DNA of 64,000 bases from Pseudopithomyces maydicus. Its lineage: Eukaryota > Ascomycota > Dothideomycetes > Pleosporales > Didymosphaeriaceae. The first letter of the stretch is position 1, and each line of letters opens with the position of its first letter. The translations under genes were made by a program, and so were the position numbers. Below are positions 34,457-47,214 of the stretch, piece by piece. The stretch lies in assembly GCA_026873275.1 (NCBI GenBank), contig JANTUC010000004.1, forward strand, positions 310,001 through 374,000, read 5' to 3'. Below the pieces are notes generated by a model. That model was not told the DNA's origin and ran no database searches. It was given only the letters and a program-made list of their open reading frames with translations.

Positions 34457-36460
34457 AGAGGTGGTGGGAGAGGGGAGGGAGAAATGGTGGAGTCAGAGCG
34501 ACTGTGATATCAAGAGAATAGTAATATGAAATATATCCAAGCTATTTATTGGGAGAGAAACTGATATGCTCTATTTATGCTTCGTGCTGAATCGTTGAGG
34601 ACACTGCGCTAGCTCTTGTCACGAAGGACCAGAAGCGTAGATTTCTGAGCGGAAGATGCCTCGTCATTGCATTTTATCTAGAGCACCCTTCGTTTCTAGG
34701 CAGATTTCACGTACTATAAAATAGCTTTGTTCTCTACCTCATTCACTAAAACATACACACATTATAACATCAAGAAAGGAAAGGAAAAAAAGATATGGTG
34801 GGTCCATTAATCCGATAATAAAACGTAAAAGAAAAAAGCTACCCTCTCTCGATAAGAAAGAACGACGTAATAGATATTACTCACATGAAAAATTCGAGCA
34901 GGAGACAGCTGGGTAAATGGGGGGATATGAGGAAGATAATTGTCAACAAGGGGCTGGCTTGAGTCACGATGGCGGTCTGTGGGAAGAGAACAAGGCGAAA
35001 AATGGAGGCATGTGACCTGTAGGAATGTGGATGCTGTTGGTCACTTTGTGTAAAACAATATGAATAATAGATATACATGTAATTTCTTCTGTAGCATTCT
35101 GATTGGGGTGATGATGTTGTTGCGTGCGTGATGCAGTGTGGACACGAGTGGGCCAGGCAAACCAGCCATGATACAGTTCATTGACTGGATGTTTCCTCTT
35201 AATGTGGGATCCTATCAAACCACTGCCGGGTTTCACTTCTAATAATTCAGAGCATCTTCGCTAGCATGGCGGTCTCGACTCAACATGAAGCTGTATCACG
35301 TTGTGAATCTAGATCGATTGCTTTCCACCACGGAATGGTCTAGGCCACGCTTGCCACATCACGTCGAAAGGATGTCACCACAATGTTTGCTTGTGTCCCT
35401 TGGAAACATGGTGAAGAGACCGTGACCAGAAATCGCGCGTCTCGGTCTTCAGGCTTCGCGCCCTTCTCCCATAACCGAGCATGCGGTAATTTCTAAACCC
35501 TGCGATGCTCGTCGCAATCATGGACACGGAAATCGAGTCGCTACAGCCTTGGCGTAGCTTTCAGGCATTCGGTCTGTCACGAGGCCCTAGGTGCACGGCT
35601 GCGCTATTCGCACGAAATCTACAGCACCACAGCGACACTTCAGCACCTCGGCGACACACACAGAGAACGGTATGCCTAAGCGACGCTTCAAGGGCGTATC
35701 TTGGCTCAGGTAGAAGCCGAAAACGATGCTGCTAGTAGGAACACGCAATCTGTGCAGCATCGGGTGTTTGGCTCGACGAAGAGGTAGTACGGGGAATCGG
35801 GGTTGGCTTGCTGCTTGCGCACCGATTAACGTACCTGTTATGTGTGGCGCCTGACACACACCCGAAAAATTCGGCTGTTATGGCGAACCGATTACGAGGG
35901 GAACGAACATGATGTAGGGGTAACGGACAGGGTCCTGTGTGTGGTATAGTAAACGGGCAGATGCAGGATCTCGGCTGAGATCGAGTGGTTTGCGGAATTC
36001 CACCACGGCCGGAGAGCGGATGCCGATCGAATGCCGATCGGGAGGAATAGTGCACGTGGGGATGATGCTTGACGTTTTGCAGGTATGGGAGGACGAAATG
36101 GTGGATCGGTCATACGTGGGCGTGTTTCACAGCGCTAGTCGATGCCGGTGTTAATCTTAAAAGCGACACTTATGGGGACAAGCTGATGATGGCATGGGAA
36201 CTTAAGAAATTCCAAACACATTGTACTTGGGCCGATCAGAGCTAGAGTGCAAGCGAGATGATGGGATGGTGTACGCCATAGATCCATACGCACGTCCATA
36301 TAGGTGTAGCGAACGGGTATAGCGAATGATGCAGCCACTCGCGCTTAACCAGTATTTAGCGGCCAATAATGGATATCCGATTCACATATGACGACCAGGA
36401 TCACGTTCCCATCTCAAATCTCCTCGGTGAGCTGGATCTTTTTCTTGGATTTGGTTATAC
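34457..36460. other. Gene-free stretch right of AA9
   Basis: About 2 kb between the AA9 stop and the stop of the SET gene. The first 400 bp are A-rich. Short frames on both strands (for example 34964-35236, 35732-36055) show no domain or splice logic. No mobile element identified. Confidence 0.45.
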
Positions 36461-38299
36461 TCAGTTTTTGTTCTGCTGAGAATCCTCCCAGACACACCTG
36501 GGACATACGCATACACCGCCCAAAGCCCCGACGGCCCATTCGCGTCGTTCCTTCACTGGAAGCCGAACATCGCAGTAGTGGCTGAAGACTTCTTCTCCCT
36601 TTTTGAGGCCGGGCATCTTCTGAGGATCCCGCCCCCAAAATCGACAAGCTTCTCACGAGTCCAGAAGCGCATGCTGCCATTCCATTCCCAGGAGACATTC
36701 GGGTCGCAGCTGTGATTAGCAAGACACCACATTGGATGTACTGCACCAATTTCAGGTCGACCATCTAGCCCTTGCTGGGCTGATGCTGTACCTACTAAAG
36801 ATCAGCATAGGGGCCATCATTTGCACAAATATACTAACCTCGAAATTTTGCGTAGAGCGTGTTAAAGATCCATGTGTCATATCGATGACTTTGCTCGAAT
36901 ATGTTGACATCCATCTTTTCCAGGATATGTAGCGGCCTCAGAACGTTGGCGTCGAAAGAAAATGGTAGAGTTTGTGGAACAGAGGCAAAGGGGTCGGAGT
37001 CGGCTGTCCACTTCTCGCCTAGATCAAGGGCATGATAATCGCCCCAGATGTAACGAACTTCCTTGAGATCAAGAGGGTGCATTTCCTGAGTTTCAGATAG
37101 GCCCATGGCACGTATCAATAACAGTGTGTATAGCGAGTCTGCTGCTTCGCTTGCCGGCACTTTTTGTTCCGTGTTGACACCACACAGAGAAGGATGGTAT
37201 TGATCTTGAGCAAGATCATGGCAATCTTCGGAGCAGAAGAATACTTCCTGACACTCCTCACAAGACAAAGTTGTCGCTTGTTGATCGTCCTGGGTAGATT
37301 CACCATTCTTGTTTGATAGTGGGATGCTGCAGGCATCACAGAAAGAATCGTGGAGGCGCGATATGCCCGTGAGAAGTGACTTCTCCGTCAAGATCTCCTC
37401 GCCGGGAGGTATGTCCTCTTTTGCAAAGACGCCGAGTTGTTTTACGTTAACGACATTACCATCGGGTGACTGTGATTCACTGGTCCTTGATGTAAGCATC
37501 CATATCGATATATAGAATTGAAATCTACTGCCAGGAGGAATGTAATAACAGGAAACTTACCCAAGCAACGGAAGCTCCGCGATCTTGACCTCGAGTCTGG
37601 GTGCAATCTGTTGCATTTCATCGTTCAAGAATTCGAGAGCCTCTGAGGAGAATCTGTCTGGTTCGTGCTCATTCCATGGGTATAATTCCCGACGTACAAA
37701 GCCTTTGCTCGGGTATCTCTCAATGTCAACGGCGTCGAAGTCTTCAGCAGGTAAATGGGAGCGAAGTTCCGATTTGAGTAATTCGCGATGTTTTGTGAAT
37801 GTCGATGCATCAGGGAAGGACCTTAATGCCCGATTGATGAAGTCAGCTGCACTTCGAAGGCATCCACAGTGTATGAGACAAGGGATAAGTATCTCGTAAC
37901 TTAGGATAATTAGCCCATTTTGAGATACAGCACCGTCAAGATAGCGCACACTTACGCATTGCTTAACCATGATGATTTCGCGTGCGAGATAGCGAGTTCT
38001 TCATCTGTTTCTGAACAATTGTTTTGTTCCTGGTAGTCACTGATAGTAGCTTCCAGTGCCTCGTCGTAGTACTCGCCCTCTTCGGCAATCTCGTCTACAA
38101 GGAGAAGGGCTTTGTAAGCATCTCCTGCAGCAAGATCTGGATAGCCCAGATCCTTATAAGCCTTAGCAAGGGCCAATCTGTGTAATATACTGTACGGGTT
38201 TTCAGGGGTACGGTTTTGAAGCTCCAATAGATGATCCAGCCGCTCCTGCAGTACGGAATTCGATAATGTCTGTAAAAAATTAGGAACTTGAGACGGCAT
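36461..38299 (-). CDS. SET-domain protein with TPR-like N-terminus (frameshift near the end)
   Basis: Predicted protein lysine methyltransferase of the SMYD-like fungal group. Exons 37956-38299, 37561-37899, 36839-37485 and 36461-36794. The N-terminal about 115 residues are TPR-like (LAKAYKDLGYPDLAAGDAY). The SET part starts near GVFAKEDIPPGEEIL. An inserted zinc-binding block (CDAC, CEEC, CSEDC) sits between the SET halves, as in MYND-type enzymes. The hallmark motif MWCLANHSCDPNVSWEW follows, then FSHYCD and the post-SET cysteines VCVCPRCVW. The coding sum (1664 nt) misses a multiple of three by one. The frame breaks in the C-run at 36632-36636 (G-run on the coding strand), so as written the protein ends early and loses the SET tyrosine motif and post-SET cysteines. 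One extra G would restore the family motif order. Confidence 0.82.
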
Positions 38300-38564
38300 A
38301 TGATGCAGGCACTTACCACCATATTATAGGATATTGTTGCTATGTATCCAACCAATAATTATACGCGGTATCGCCTTAACGCAGTGGAAGGTGAACGAAT
38401 TTCTTGACGCACATGCATGTACAGCGGGGTCCCAAAAAAACTATCGGAAATAAGATCTTAGCGTGATGGTAACGCCGAACCAACATCCCCAGTCTGCGTC
38501 CAGGCTAGAGCCACGATCGCGACATCAGACGCTCAACATTTAGGAACACCCAGCGAAAGCCAAG

Positions 38565-40059
38565 ATGTTTCCGACAGTGGCAGGGCTTGTTGCTCAGTAT
38601 CTGAGATCAAATGGGTATACAAACGTAATCACACTATCTCCCCGCAGTCGCCACACACTCACCCCACGCAGACATTGGCCACTTTCATCGACGAGGCTGG
38701 GCTGCCAGCTGATACGGGAGCTGAACAGAATAATATCACGATCGAGAAAATCTTACAAGAAAAGAAAACGTTCGATCTGACCTTGAATTTCGAAAAACTG
38801 GGTGTGGATGACAGAGAACGCAAATGGCGTAGCATTGGTCAGTATTTTGTCATCTCCCTGGCTATATTCCAAGGTTACTAATCGTTTTAGCTCCTACCAA
38901 ACCCACCATGTTAGATTCAATCCCACGTAGCAATGTCCTTAGCGTTTCCCGGCTTAACCTGACCCTGGCGTCCAACCCTGATCTGCATGCGTACTTCGCA
39001 GCGACAACCGCAGATAGGCGCTTACATTTGATTGATGCCGGCTCGTCTCCCAACTCCGCGGTTCAATCGTATTCGAGCTTTCAGGACTCGCCAATACTGG
39101 ATGTCGCAGCATTCCAGGATAGGTATTTGCTCACGGCTTCAATGTCAGGCAGTCTGCTGCTATACGATATGGAGACCGAGCAAGTCCTGGACCAGAGGAA
39201 GGATCATGGCAAATATGTTGTTAAGCTCGCGATATGGTCCTCGGGAACCACGACAATTGTGGCCACCGCGGGATGGGATGCAAAGGTGTTCCTGTATCGA
39301 ATTGTCGTTGAAGCCGGTGAAACCCCTCGGCTTGGCGATCCAATTGCATCAATGTCGCTTCTCACTGTCCCGGAGACTTTACTGTTCATACAATCCCCCG
39401 AAAGCTCGCGCCCTATACTCCTCCTTACACGCAGGGATTCCACGTTCCTTTATTATTATTCAGTGGCGTCCAGCCAATCAGGCACCTCAGGGCTCCACAC
39501 TCTCGGAAAGCAGAATTTGGCTCCCCATTCCAATGCCTGGGTTGCGTTCACTCCGTCAGATGTACAGATCAACCCTGTAGATCCATCCGTTGTTGCAGTG
39601 GCGACCTCATCTACGCCCCACATGAAATTGTTGGTGGTAAAACTGCTTTTGCCGCCTGAAGATGCTTCTGTTCTGGATAAGGAACAACCAGCCGACTCTG
39701 AGCCAGCTACGCAAGCCTCACAGGCGCGTGCTGACCTTCTTCTGCAGGACAGAGAGGAAGCAGCTATCATAGTAAATGTTAGCACTATGGCGCCCCAGAC
39801 AGCTTATTCCACGCCACGGCTTGTATGGCGGCCCGATGGATCAGGGATATATGTTAGTTCGGATGATGGTGTCATCCGTGGATTTGAAGCTCACACAGGA
39901 AAACTTGCGGCAACTTTAGAGTCTCATGAACCAGGATCAAAGATCCGATGCCTCTTTTCTGGGAACTTCAAGATGGACTCTAATGATGGCCAAGAAGGAG
40001 AGGAGGTCTTGCTCACGGGTGGCTTCGACCAGAAGCTTATTATTTGGAAGATAGCGTAA
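38565..40059 (+). CDS. LisH / WD40-repeat protein
   Basis: Exons 38565-38624, 38672-38837 and 38891-40059 (introns 47 and 53 nt), 464 residues. The N-terminus (about 1-35) fits a LisH dimerisation helix pair: VAGLVAQYLRSNGYTN joined by splicing to TLATFIDEAGLP. A charged helical linker leads to a beta-propeller at about 125-464. Visible WD40 strands include HLIDA, SGSLLLYDMETEQVL, VATAGWDAKVFLYRI, GIYVSSDDGVIRGFEAHTG and the closing LLTGGFDQKLIIWKI. The blade repeats are divergent and some lack the WD pair. Proteins of this type act as scaffolds; no enzyme activity is expected. The gene diverges from the SET gene over 265 bp and may share its promoter. Confidence 0.82.
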
Positions 40060-40916
40060 TTCCTGAGTGCATCACAGAATTATTCAATGAGTAACTTCCA
40101 AGAATAGAACGAAACTCCAAGATTGGCGCTTGACCCGATACAACACCCGCGCGGGAACCTTATACCCGCATCTTGGCGGGGCTTATCAGAACGCCTTAAG
40201 CTCGACAGTGATTGTGATCATGTTCAGCTGTAGGAGTTCTTTTCGCACTCCCGATATAGTATACTCATCCTTGATGAAAATTTTGAGAGATCTTGTATAA
40301 CCAGCTCAGTGTTATCAAATCGATCTTAGAATTCTCCCATCATTGGCTATCCAAGAGACATCCCGGTGGAGTTCTTCGTCGTTCTACTTCCACCACGAGC
40401 TTCGTAGGTGTATGTCATCGGGTACCCGTACCATGGTAGTTAGGGTCCGTATCCATCGGGCTAGACCGGGGTCAGCCGCCGCTTCGATACCTAGACCGCC
40501 ACCAGTTCGCCAATGGCGCAGGGGCAGGCCTCCAATGTGCGTTGCAATCCAGCTTGTTTGAAAGTCCAGTTCTCTTTCCTATTTCAAACTTCACGCCGTA
40601 GGGTTTTAATTAATGCAGCCCCCTCCGCAAAGGGCTTTATGCTATGCCTGATGACGGATGCCATCCATTTTTCTTCTTCAGCCCATCTTCCGCGTGCGGG
40701 ATAACTTCCTATTGCTCAGAATCGATTTCGAGATATTTCCGTAATGGTCACCGTGTACAAGCTTGAAAACATATCAGTACATGCATATATATTTTCAACA
40801 ATGTCGCTGTATGAGCCCAGAGAACTCTTGTTTCTCCTCCACCTAGTATTATATTATTCAAACATCACTTTTCAACTCTGCAACCATCAAGTAAAACTCA
40901 TTCAAGAAGCTTCATC
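40060..40916. other. Intergenic between WD40 and RRM genes
   Basis: About 860 bp, both neighbours on the plus strand. No supported coding sequence. The final 100 bp is AT-rich and probably contains the promoter of the RRM gene. Confidence 0.45.
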
Positions 40917-41918
40917 ATGTCAGGGCCAGTTACCAGAAAAGATGCCGACGGAGACTATCTGCTTGTAGCTTCAGGTCAGATTCGCAAAGCTCCATATCTC
41001 GCAGATTGGAAAGCTTTCAAGGATCACATCAGGAATGTTGTGAAAGACCAACCAGGCTGGACAAATGTATGCGAAGGATCTACCCGAGGAGAAGGACAAG
41101 GATGGTGCAGGCTAAGGGATAAGGAGGATGCAACCGCTGTTTATAGTTCGTGTTTACCCTGGTCGATAAGACGAACGGATTGCTGACGATCAACATCAGA
41201 TGCATATTCCCGACAAGTGGTCATTCATATCTTTGCAACGAGTCTTCGCACAGGCTACTGGGATTTGCTGAAGTGTAACTGCAATCGACACTTTGGCGTC
41301 GGAGACAGAGGTCACTCACCTGGACGGTCGGGCATAGATGTGACCGCGGTCAATCAAATTTTCGGCAGGCGTGGGACTGTCTTCCCTGCTCAATACTCGG
41401 TGCCTGCCCAGCCCGTGCAACCCACTTACCAATATGCCAACTACTATCAGGCGCAGCCGTACGCTCCTGCCGTCTATGCTTATCCAGCCCCGCCCCCACA
41501 ACCAGTATATTCGCAGAGCTCTAGTGGACTTCCGGTGAACCTCAGCCATGGCGCTGTCATTACTGAGACGCGTGGAATTTTCATTCAAGGTCTCAATTAC
41601 AGCGTGGGGAATACCGAGCTTGCAGCTTTGCTTGGAAGTCATGGGCTCCGACCAGGTCAGGTCAGCGTCCATAGAGACTCCAGGGGTGCATCGAAAGGTG
41701 TGGCCACAGCAAAATTTTCCACAAAGGTCGATGCCGAATACGCCGTTTCTAGACTCAACGGTATAACACATGCTGGGAAGACTCTCACCGTTCGTATGGA
41801 TACAAACTCCACCGTGGTCGGCTCGCTGGAGCCTTTTGTTGTAGATGGCACAAACAAATCAGGGGTATGGTACACGCGCTTGCTAGTCAGTTTTTCAAAC
41901 TAACGAATGTAGTATTAA
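40917..41918 (+). CDS. RRM RNA-binding protein
   Basis: Exons 40917-41145, 41200-41864 and 41913-41918; 299 residues. The N-terminal about 110 residues (DWKAFKDHIRNVV, LLKCNCNRHF) form a domain seen with RRM proteins in these fungi but unnamed by me. A Tyr/Pro/Ala/Gln-rich low-complexity segment follows (YQYANYYQAQPYAPAVYAYP). The single RRM lies at about 206-283, with RNP2 IFIQGL and RNP1 SKGVATAKF. The tail is short. The last intron (41865-41912) has good signals (donor GTATGG, branch ACTAAC) and leaves only two codons, Tyr then stop; if it is retained the protein ends at 41903 instead. Either way the RRM is intact. Likely acts on mRNA; target unknown. Confidence 0.78.
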
Positions 41919-44900
41919 ACGAATTTTGCGGAGTGCCAGGATTGCAGAACCTCTATAATAGTAAGATCTTGGTGCGAGGGCGGTAATACTAGTCACTGGA
42001 TAAATCCTACAACCAGGGCATTAAGCGAACCTTGGGACTGTCCTTCTCACCAACAAAACCTTTGGTGCTATCAGCCTCAGCTATGTCCTTGAGAACCTCG
42101 CCGTTCATTCATCGCCTTTTTCATACGGCGTGTTTCATATGTGATTTTTTTGTCTCGTTGAATGTTCGGTTTGTTAGTTGGTAGTTGAATTCAAAGATTA
42201 GTGATCTCAGATGCGCCACATATTTGTTTTTCAACCATGACACGAACCCGCAACGGGTTGTTGTGATCAAAGATGGCTTAGCATTCGATGCATCTATGTG
42301 ACACCGCCGCTCCACGCCTCCAACTCCTCAGCATGTGCTGACTGGGGAGGCGGACAAGAGCCTTTGCAGGGTTCAGGCTACAGCCCACGTCGTTGAATCT
42401 AATGACATGGAGCAAGATCTGGGGAATTGGCCTTCTTCTTCCAGATAAGCGAGACACAAGGGTCAGCAAGCCACATTAAGCCACCTGGCGGTCTGCGGAT
42501 TTGCTCGGGCTTGGTCTCACGGCACCTAGTGCCGCGGCTCCTTATGCCGCGGCCCTATATGCCGTCGATTCCTAGAGACTGGGGATCAATCTTTCGATAC
42601 GATAATAAGGGATGAAACCCCCACGTATTGCCTTGGCCCTTAGCAGAATCTGTAGATGTAGTTAGATGACCTGCAATGTTACCTCATCATAAGATATCAG
42701 AGTGAATCTAAGTTTCGTATTACATGGGATGAGCAGAGGACACCCAGGCTATTCTGGGTCCTTAATGATCACAGTCAACCCGAAACATAACTGTATGAAT
42801 TTAAAAATCAATGTCGCTGTACGTTACATCCAGACAAAAAATGATCTTCAATTCACATCGTGGCATAAGATTGAAATTTGGCGTATGTGTATAGCTAAGG
42901 AAGTACCTCATCCCACACCCAGCAGAGCGGTCACCGGGTCAGACATCGGCTTGGCTCATCAATGGTTACCCAACGGCGGTCACTCGTTATCTTATGGCAA
43001 ATCTGGAACTGGTGCAAGCAAGGATCGTAACGTGTGTACTAACCTTGCTGAGAAGGTGGAAAGCCTGTGCTTGATTGCCACCTGTATTACGTCACGACTT
43101 GGACAGTGCGATGGTGACATTGCCTAGGTGAGGGCTCTCTATGAGTCTTCCTATTGCTTTAGCTGTCCACTTACCTGTTATCGCGAGGCTGAATATTTGC
43201 TTCATGATGTACGTCCTAAAAGTACAACGATCGATCGTGAACGGAACAGCAAAGCCTTGTTAGCTGATACTGCCACACTCTTTCTGGTATTCTTTCTCCA
43301 GCTTCTCCATCACTTTTTAGTTGACGAAGTGTAATATACGGTAAGTGAGTATAAGCATTTACCAATAAAGAAAGCATTCTTCTGGCATCTAACGGGTGCT
43401 GCTAGCTGCATGGTCTAAGATCCGAGGTACCTAGGTACTCCATTGGATGGCTCGAGGGTCTGAAACTGGCGCTCGAAATGGCTTCCCACTTAGGTACCGG
43501 TGCTATGTCTGTGGGAGTTCAACCTTAATCAGACGTCGCACGCAGGCACCCGATATATAGGTTCCCAGAACGGTGAAGCCGTTGCGGCACGAATGCAGTA
43601 GCTTTTAAGTTACGGAAAGAATGACGTGCATATCCCCTGCTGCTTCTCTAACGGCTCGAGCGCAAAATCTCCGATTGAAAAGCCATCGCATACAAATACG
43701 GCAATATCAGCGACACTACCCAATATGGCTTTTGTCATCCATGACTTTGGTGCTAAGCCGATGAGCAGTAAGTTCCCCTGGGAGGCCAGCACAGGTATCC
43801 AAGAACACACCAAAGCATTAAAAATAAGATGCGAGCAAAACAGAAGTCACACCCATAGGACGGACGATCCATGAATTCGGTAAAGACGTTGCGATGTCGC
43901 AAGAAACCGATACGTTACAGATTGGGCGTTGTCGATCTCGATCCGCTTGCATTAGAGAGGAAACAGTACCAAAGATACGGATCGTAAGCACACACAAGAA
44001 CAGCCACGAGAATTCGACGCGCACCCCCGTACAGAACGATACGGTACATCTAGCCAGGATAATTCAACAGTATACCAGGGCCGTTGCGGATATCTAGGGT
44101 GGAGCCCTTCCGCAGGGTTGGCAGGGCATTGACAGGTTCATGTACTCGGGTATTTTTCCCACGCGGGAGACTCCGCGGGGTGCGATCTTATGCCGTCTGG
44201 AACACCAATTTCGTCACGCTCGTGCGTCGAGTGGCTGTGTCGATATACCGAGTCTAGCATATCCGATCACGAGAAGGCGTTGTTTGAGTACCGATGCGCT
44301 GTCAGCTCGCAGTAAAGGCTTTCTGTACTACCAGAGGAGGACAAAAATCCTTTCGAAATCTAGATGTGCCAGTTTTATGTTCCATCTTTTCTCTGGATCC
44401 GACTTTGATACACATCACCCTATATTCGAAGTGGGAATCTAAACTTGCTAATGATCTGTGAAAATATGCATTACGGAGGAGATCTCTAATCCTATAATGA
44501 TTTTTGGAGACTCTCGAATAATTGGAACTAAAAGTTATATTTCTTATTCTACATCTCTAGACGTTTCTGTTTTACATGACGGGAATAGCACCTAGTTATA
44601 TACATACAAAATCTTCTTCTCTAGCGTTTAGAAGAAACACTGAAACTATTGTAACTAAAATAAAATTATTAACAGTTTTTAGCTTCAATTACATAGAACA
44701 TGGTGGTTTCTGCATTTGTCCCTTTCCTTAATTTTTATATCGGACAGGCTTACATAACACCTATTCTTCCTTGATTACTCCCATGCAGCGTCGGCTCCTT
44801 TGGGAGGTGAGTGTATGCTGAATCTCTCGAGACATTATATTACAACTTAGTGTGTAACATCTAGTCACGATTCGCTGCAAGAAGCCTGAATATTAACCAT

Positions 44901-45552
44901 TGATACAATTCAAACAGGTGACTGGAGAAGCTCAGAAAAGATACTCTAATAATATAGAAAATGCTCTACGATACCCCATTGCTGTGAAACGCAAGAACTA
45001 TTGGTAAGAGACTCATCTTCTGATCTATTCTGATAGCTTCATTTATACCTTTCTATCTGTTCGATTGATTACTTGTACTTCTTTACATGCAAAAATTGGC
45101 AAATGCGAGGGTCTGAGGAGTTGATGTGTTGGCACAGAGAAAAGAGAACCCCGATTATCTTGTTAATAATATTAAAACCTAGTTCAGCCACTTCACGGTG
45201 ACCAGTAGCTTGTATTCTATCAGGATAGACAATACCGATGTTTCCCACTCCAGGTTCAGATGTTGTTCTCTTGGGAACCGCGAAATAGCTCTATACAAAA
45301 ACCTGATGCACTGTAAATAACCCGATTAACTATAAAACTTAACCAAGTGATATAGTATGATATTATTCTCTAGGTGATCTTGAAGATGGAAGATGATAGC
45401 CCCGCACTCCTGAGGCGCACAGGCGGGCGCTACTGACGTCACGTGAGACTTGTCCAGCGGCTCGGCTAATTCTCGGCCTGTCAAGAGGACAGCTTACGCG
45501 GTACGGTCAATGTAGCTCTAGGAAGCTCCACGTCAACACCACAATCGCCAAA
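41919..45552. other. AT-rich gene-free region
   Basis: About 3.6 kb, particularly AT-rich near 44.4-45.4 kb, with dense stops. No transposon ORF, long terminal repeat or tandem array could be recognised. Frames such as 42702-43127 lack an ATG at the head and any domain. The last 200 bp, G/C-richer, is the SWP1 promoter. Confidence 0.45.
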
Positions 45553-46512
45553 ATGAGACTTCTTCAGTCGTTTGTTCCTTCGCTGCTTCTCTCCTCGGCT
45601 GCAATTGTGTCAGCAGCTTCTTCTTGGAGTTTCGAAGATGCCACCGTAACCGTACAGACGAAGGGTGCTGGAGTGGGTACAGGCGCCAAGGACAAGTAAG
45701 TCGAGTGGTAATGCTGGATGCGGAACTGTGCTCACATATAATTCAAAGACTGAGCGCTACTTCCCCGCTGTCAAAATCGGTGTCACTGGGTGCTACGGAC
45801 ACATTGAAGCTTCAACTCACGACCAAAGATGGGAAGAAGGCCGCGCGACCGCATCAGGCATTCCTCACTCTCACCGACCCTACTACCGGTGTGGAAGAGT
45901 CTTTCATATTCAACGTGAAGGATAGCGGCAAAGGCAGTGTGAACTTGGTGCGTATTGTGAAAGCAATTGGAGTACGACAACTGACACGAGCAGGTGCACA
46001 AGGATCTCCCCCACCAATTCCTCACTTCCTCGAAGCCGATTCCCGCCTCCATCGTCATTGGATCCTTTGGATCCTCCACGCCATACAAGGCTAAGGTTTT
46101 TGACCTGAGCGTTACCCGCGATGCCAACGTCCCGCTCGCCGTTCCCGAGAAGCCCCTCCGCCACGCTGCGGAGAAGGAGATCCACCACATCTTCCGTGAA
46201 GACCCCCGCTCTCCTCCCAAGGTTATAACTCTGGTTTTCGCTGCTGCTGTCGCGGCCGCTCTGCCTGCGCTCTTCATTGTCTGGCTCACACTTGGCGCGA
46301 ACGCCAACCACATCGGCAAGGCTTTGGGCAATGCGCCAGTTTCACATGGCCTTTTCTTCGGTTCGATTCTTGCAATGGAAGGCATCTTCTTTCTGTATTA
46401 CACTACCTGGAATCTGTTCCAGACCCTGCCCGCTGCGGCTGTGGTCGGATTTGTGGCTTTTATCAGCGGATCTCGCGCGCTTTCCGAGGTTCAGGAACGC
46501 CGTTTGGCCTGA
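45553..46512 (+). CDS. SWP1: Oligosaccharyltransferase subunit, ribophorin II / Swp1
   Basis: Subunit of the ER oligosaccharyltransferase that moves the lipid-linked glycan to Asn in nascent proteins. Exons 45553-45695, 45749-45947 and 45994-46512 (introns 53 and 46 nt); sum 861 nt, 286 residues. Signal peptide 1-21. The lumenal domain includes LGATDTLKLQLTTKDGKKA, PHQAFLTLTDPTTG and the FNVKDSGKGSVNL strand, typical of RPN2/Swp1. Three membrane helices in the C-terminal half follow HIFREDPRSPPKVI (VITLVFAAAVAAALPALFI, HGLFFGSILAMEGIFFLYY, AAAVVGFVAFISGSRAL). Length matches fungal Swp1. Joining the exons restores the K-L-S-A-T-S-P and N-L-V-H-K junctions in frame. Confidence 0.9.
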
Positions 46513-47214
46513 TTGCGGTGAAGTGCGAGTCTAGATGTGAGCGGTTGGACATATATTAAGCACGGTGGACAGGGCCACGAGAGCACAGAGCAAAAGGTGT
46601 GATAGTATCATGAGTCAGCGCGAGGAGGCCACAACGTAGTCCAAGGCCAGAACAAAGGTTCGAAATATGACCAGATGATGATAGATATGGGAGTATCCCA
46701 CGAAGGATATGTCAAAAATCCAGACATTTTAGTTGAGCCTCGCACTTGTCTCTCAATCGCTAGTGCTAAGAAACCTTACACCCATCGCGTTGCTCTTAAT
46801 CAAACTCTCCAGAGGCGCGCAGGATTCATGACAAGGGAGGCAAATGTAGTCAAGCTTATTGCTATCTCAGCTGCTCCCATCACGTGTCATTCTTGTGCTG
46901 TTTTCATGTTTTCCCCAGTCGAAAATGGACTTTTCTGGATACGGGGTCACGTTTCCAGGCCGTATCGAATTCAAAGCGCCCATTGGTCACCTGCATATGC
47001 GTTGCGGCTTCCTGTTCCGCTGGGGCTTAGATTGCCACGCCTCAATCTCAGCCTGACGCCGTGTCGTGACTCCCGACCTGCACAACTACATGTCAACACA
47101 GGGCTCAAATCAAGGATAATGATCTAATATTGTTGTTTAAGTAGTTTTGGTACTCCTCCATCGTTACCTGGCCGTCCTTGCGCGACAGCCGCGAGCTTCG
47201 ATGTGTCAACGAGG
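46513..47214. other. Intergenic between SWP1 and the kinase gene
   Basis: About 700 bp. A frame at 46675-47127 has no domain and no support. Probably 3' flank plus kinase promoter. Confidence 0.45.

Noticed and set aside
42702..43127. 141-codon plus-strand frame
   Set aside because: Starts without ATG and shows no domain; in a decayed AT-rich region.
46675..47127. 150-codon plus-strand frame upstream of the kinase
   Set aside because: Does not join the kinase frame by any splice site seen; no motif.
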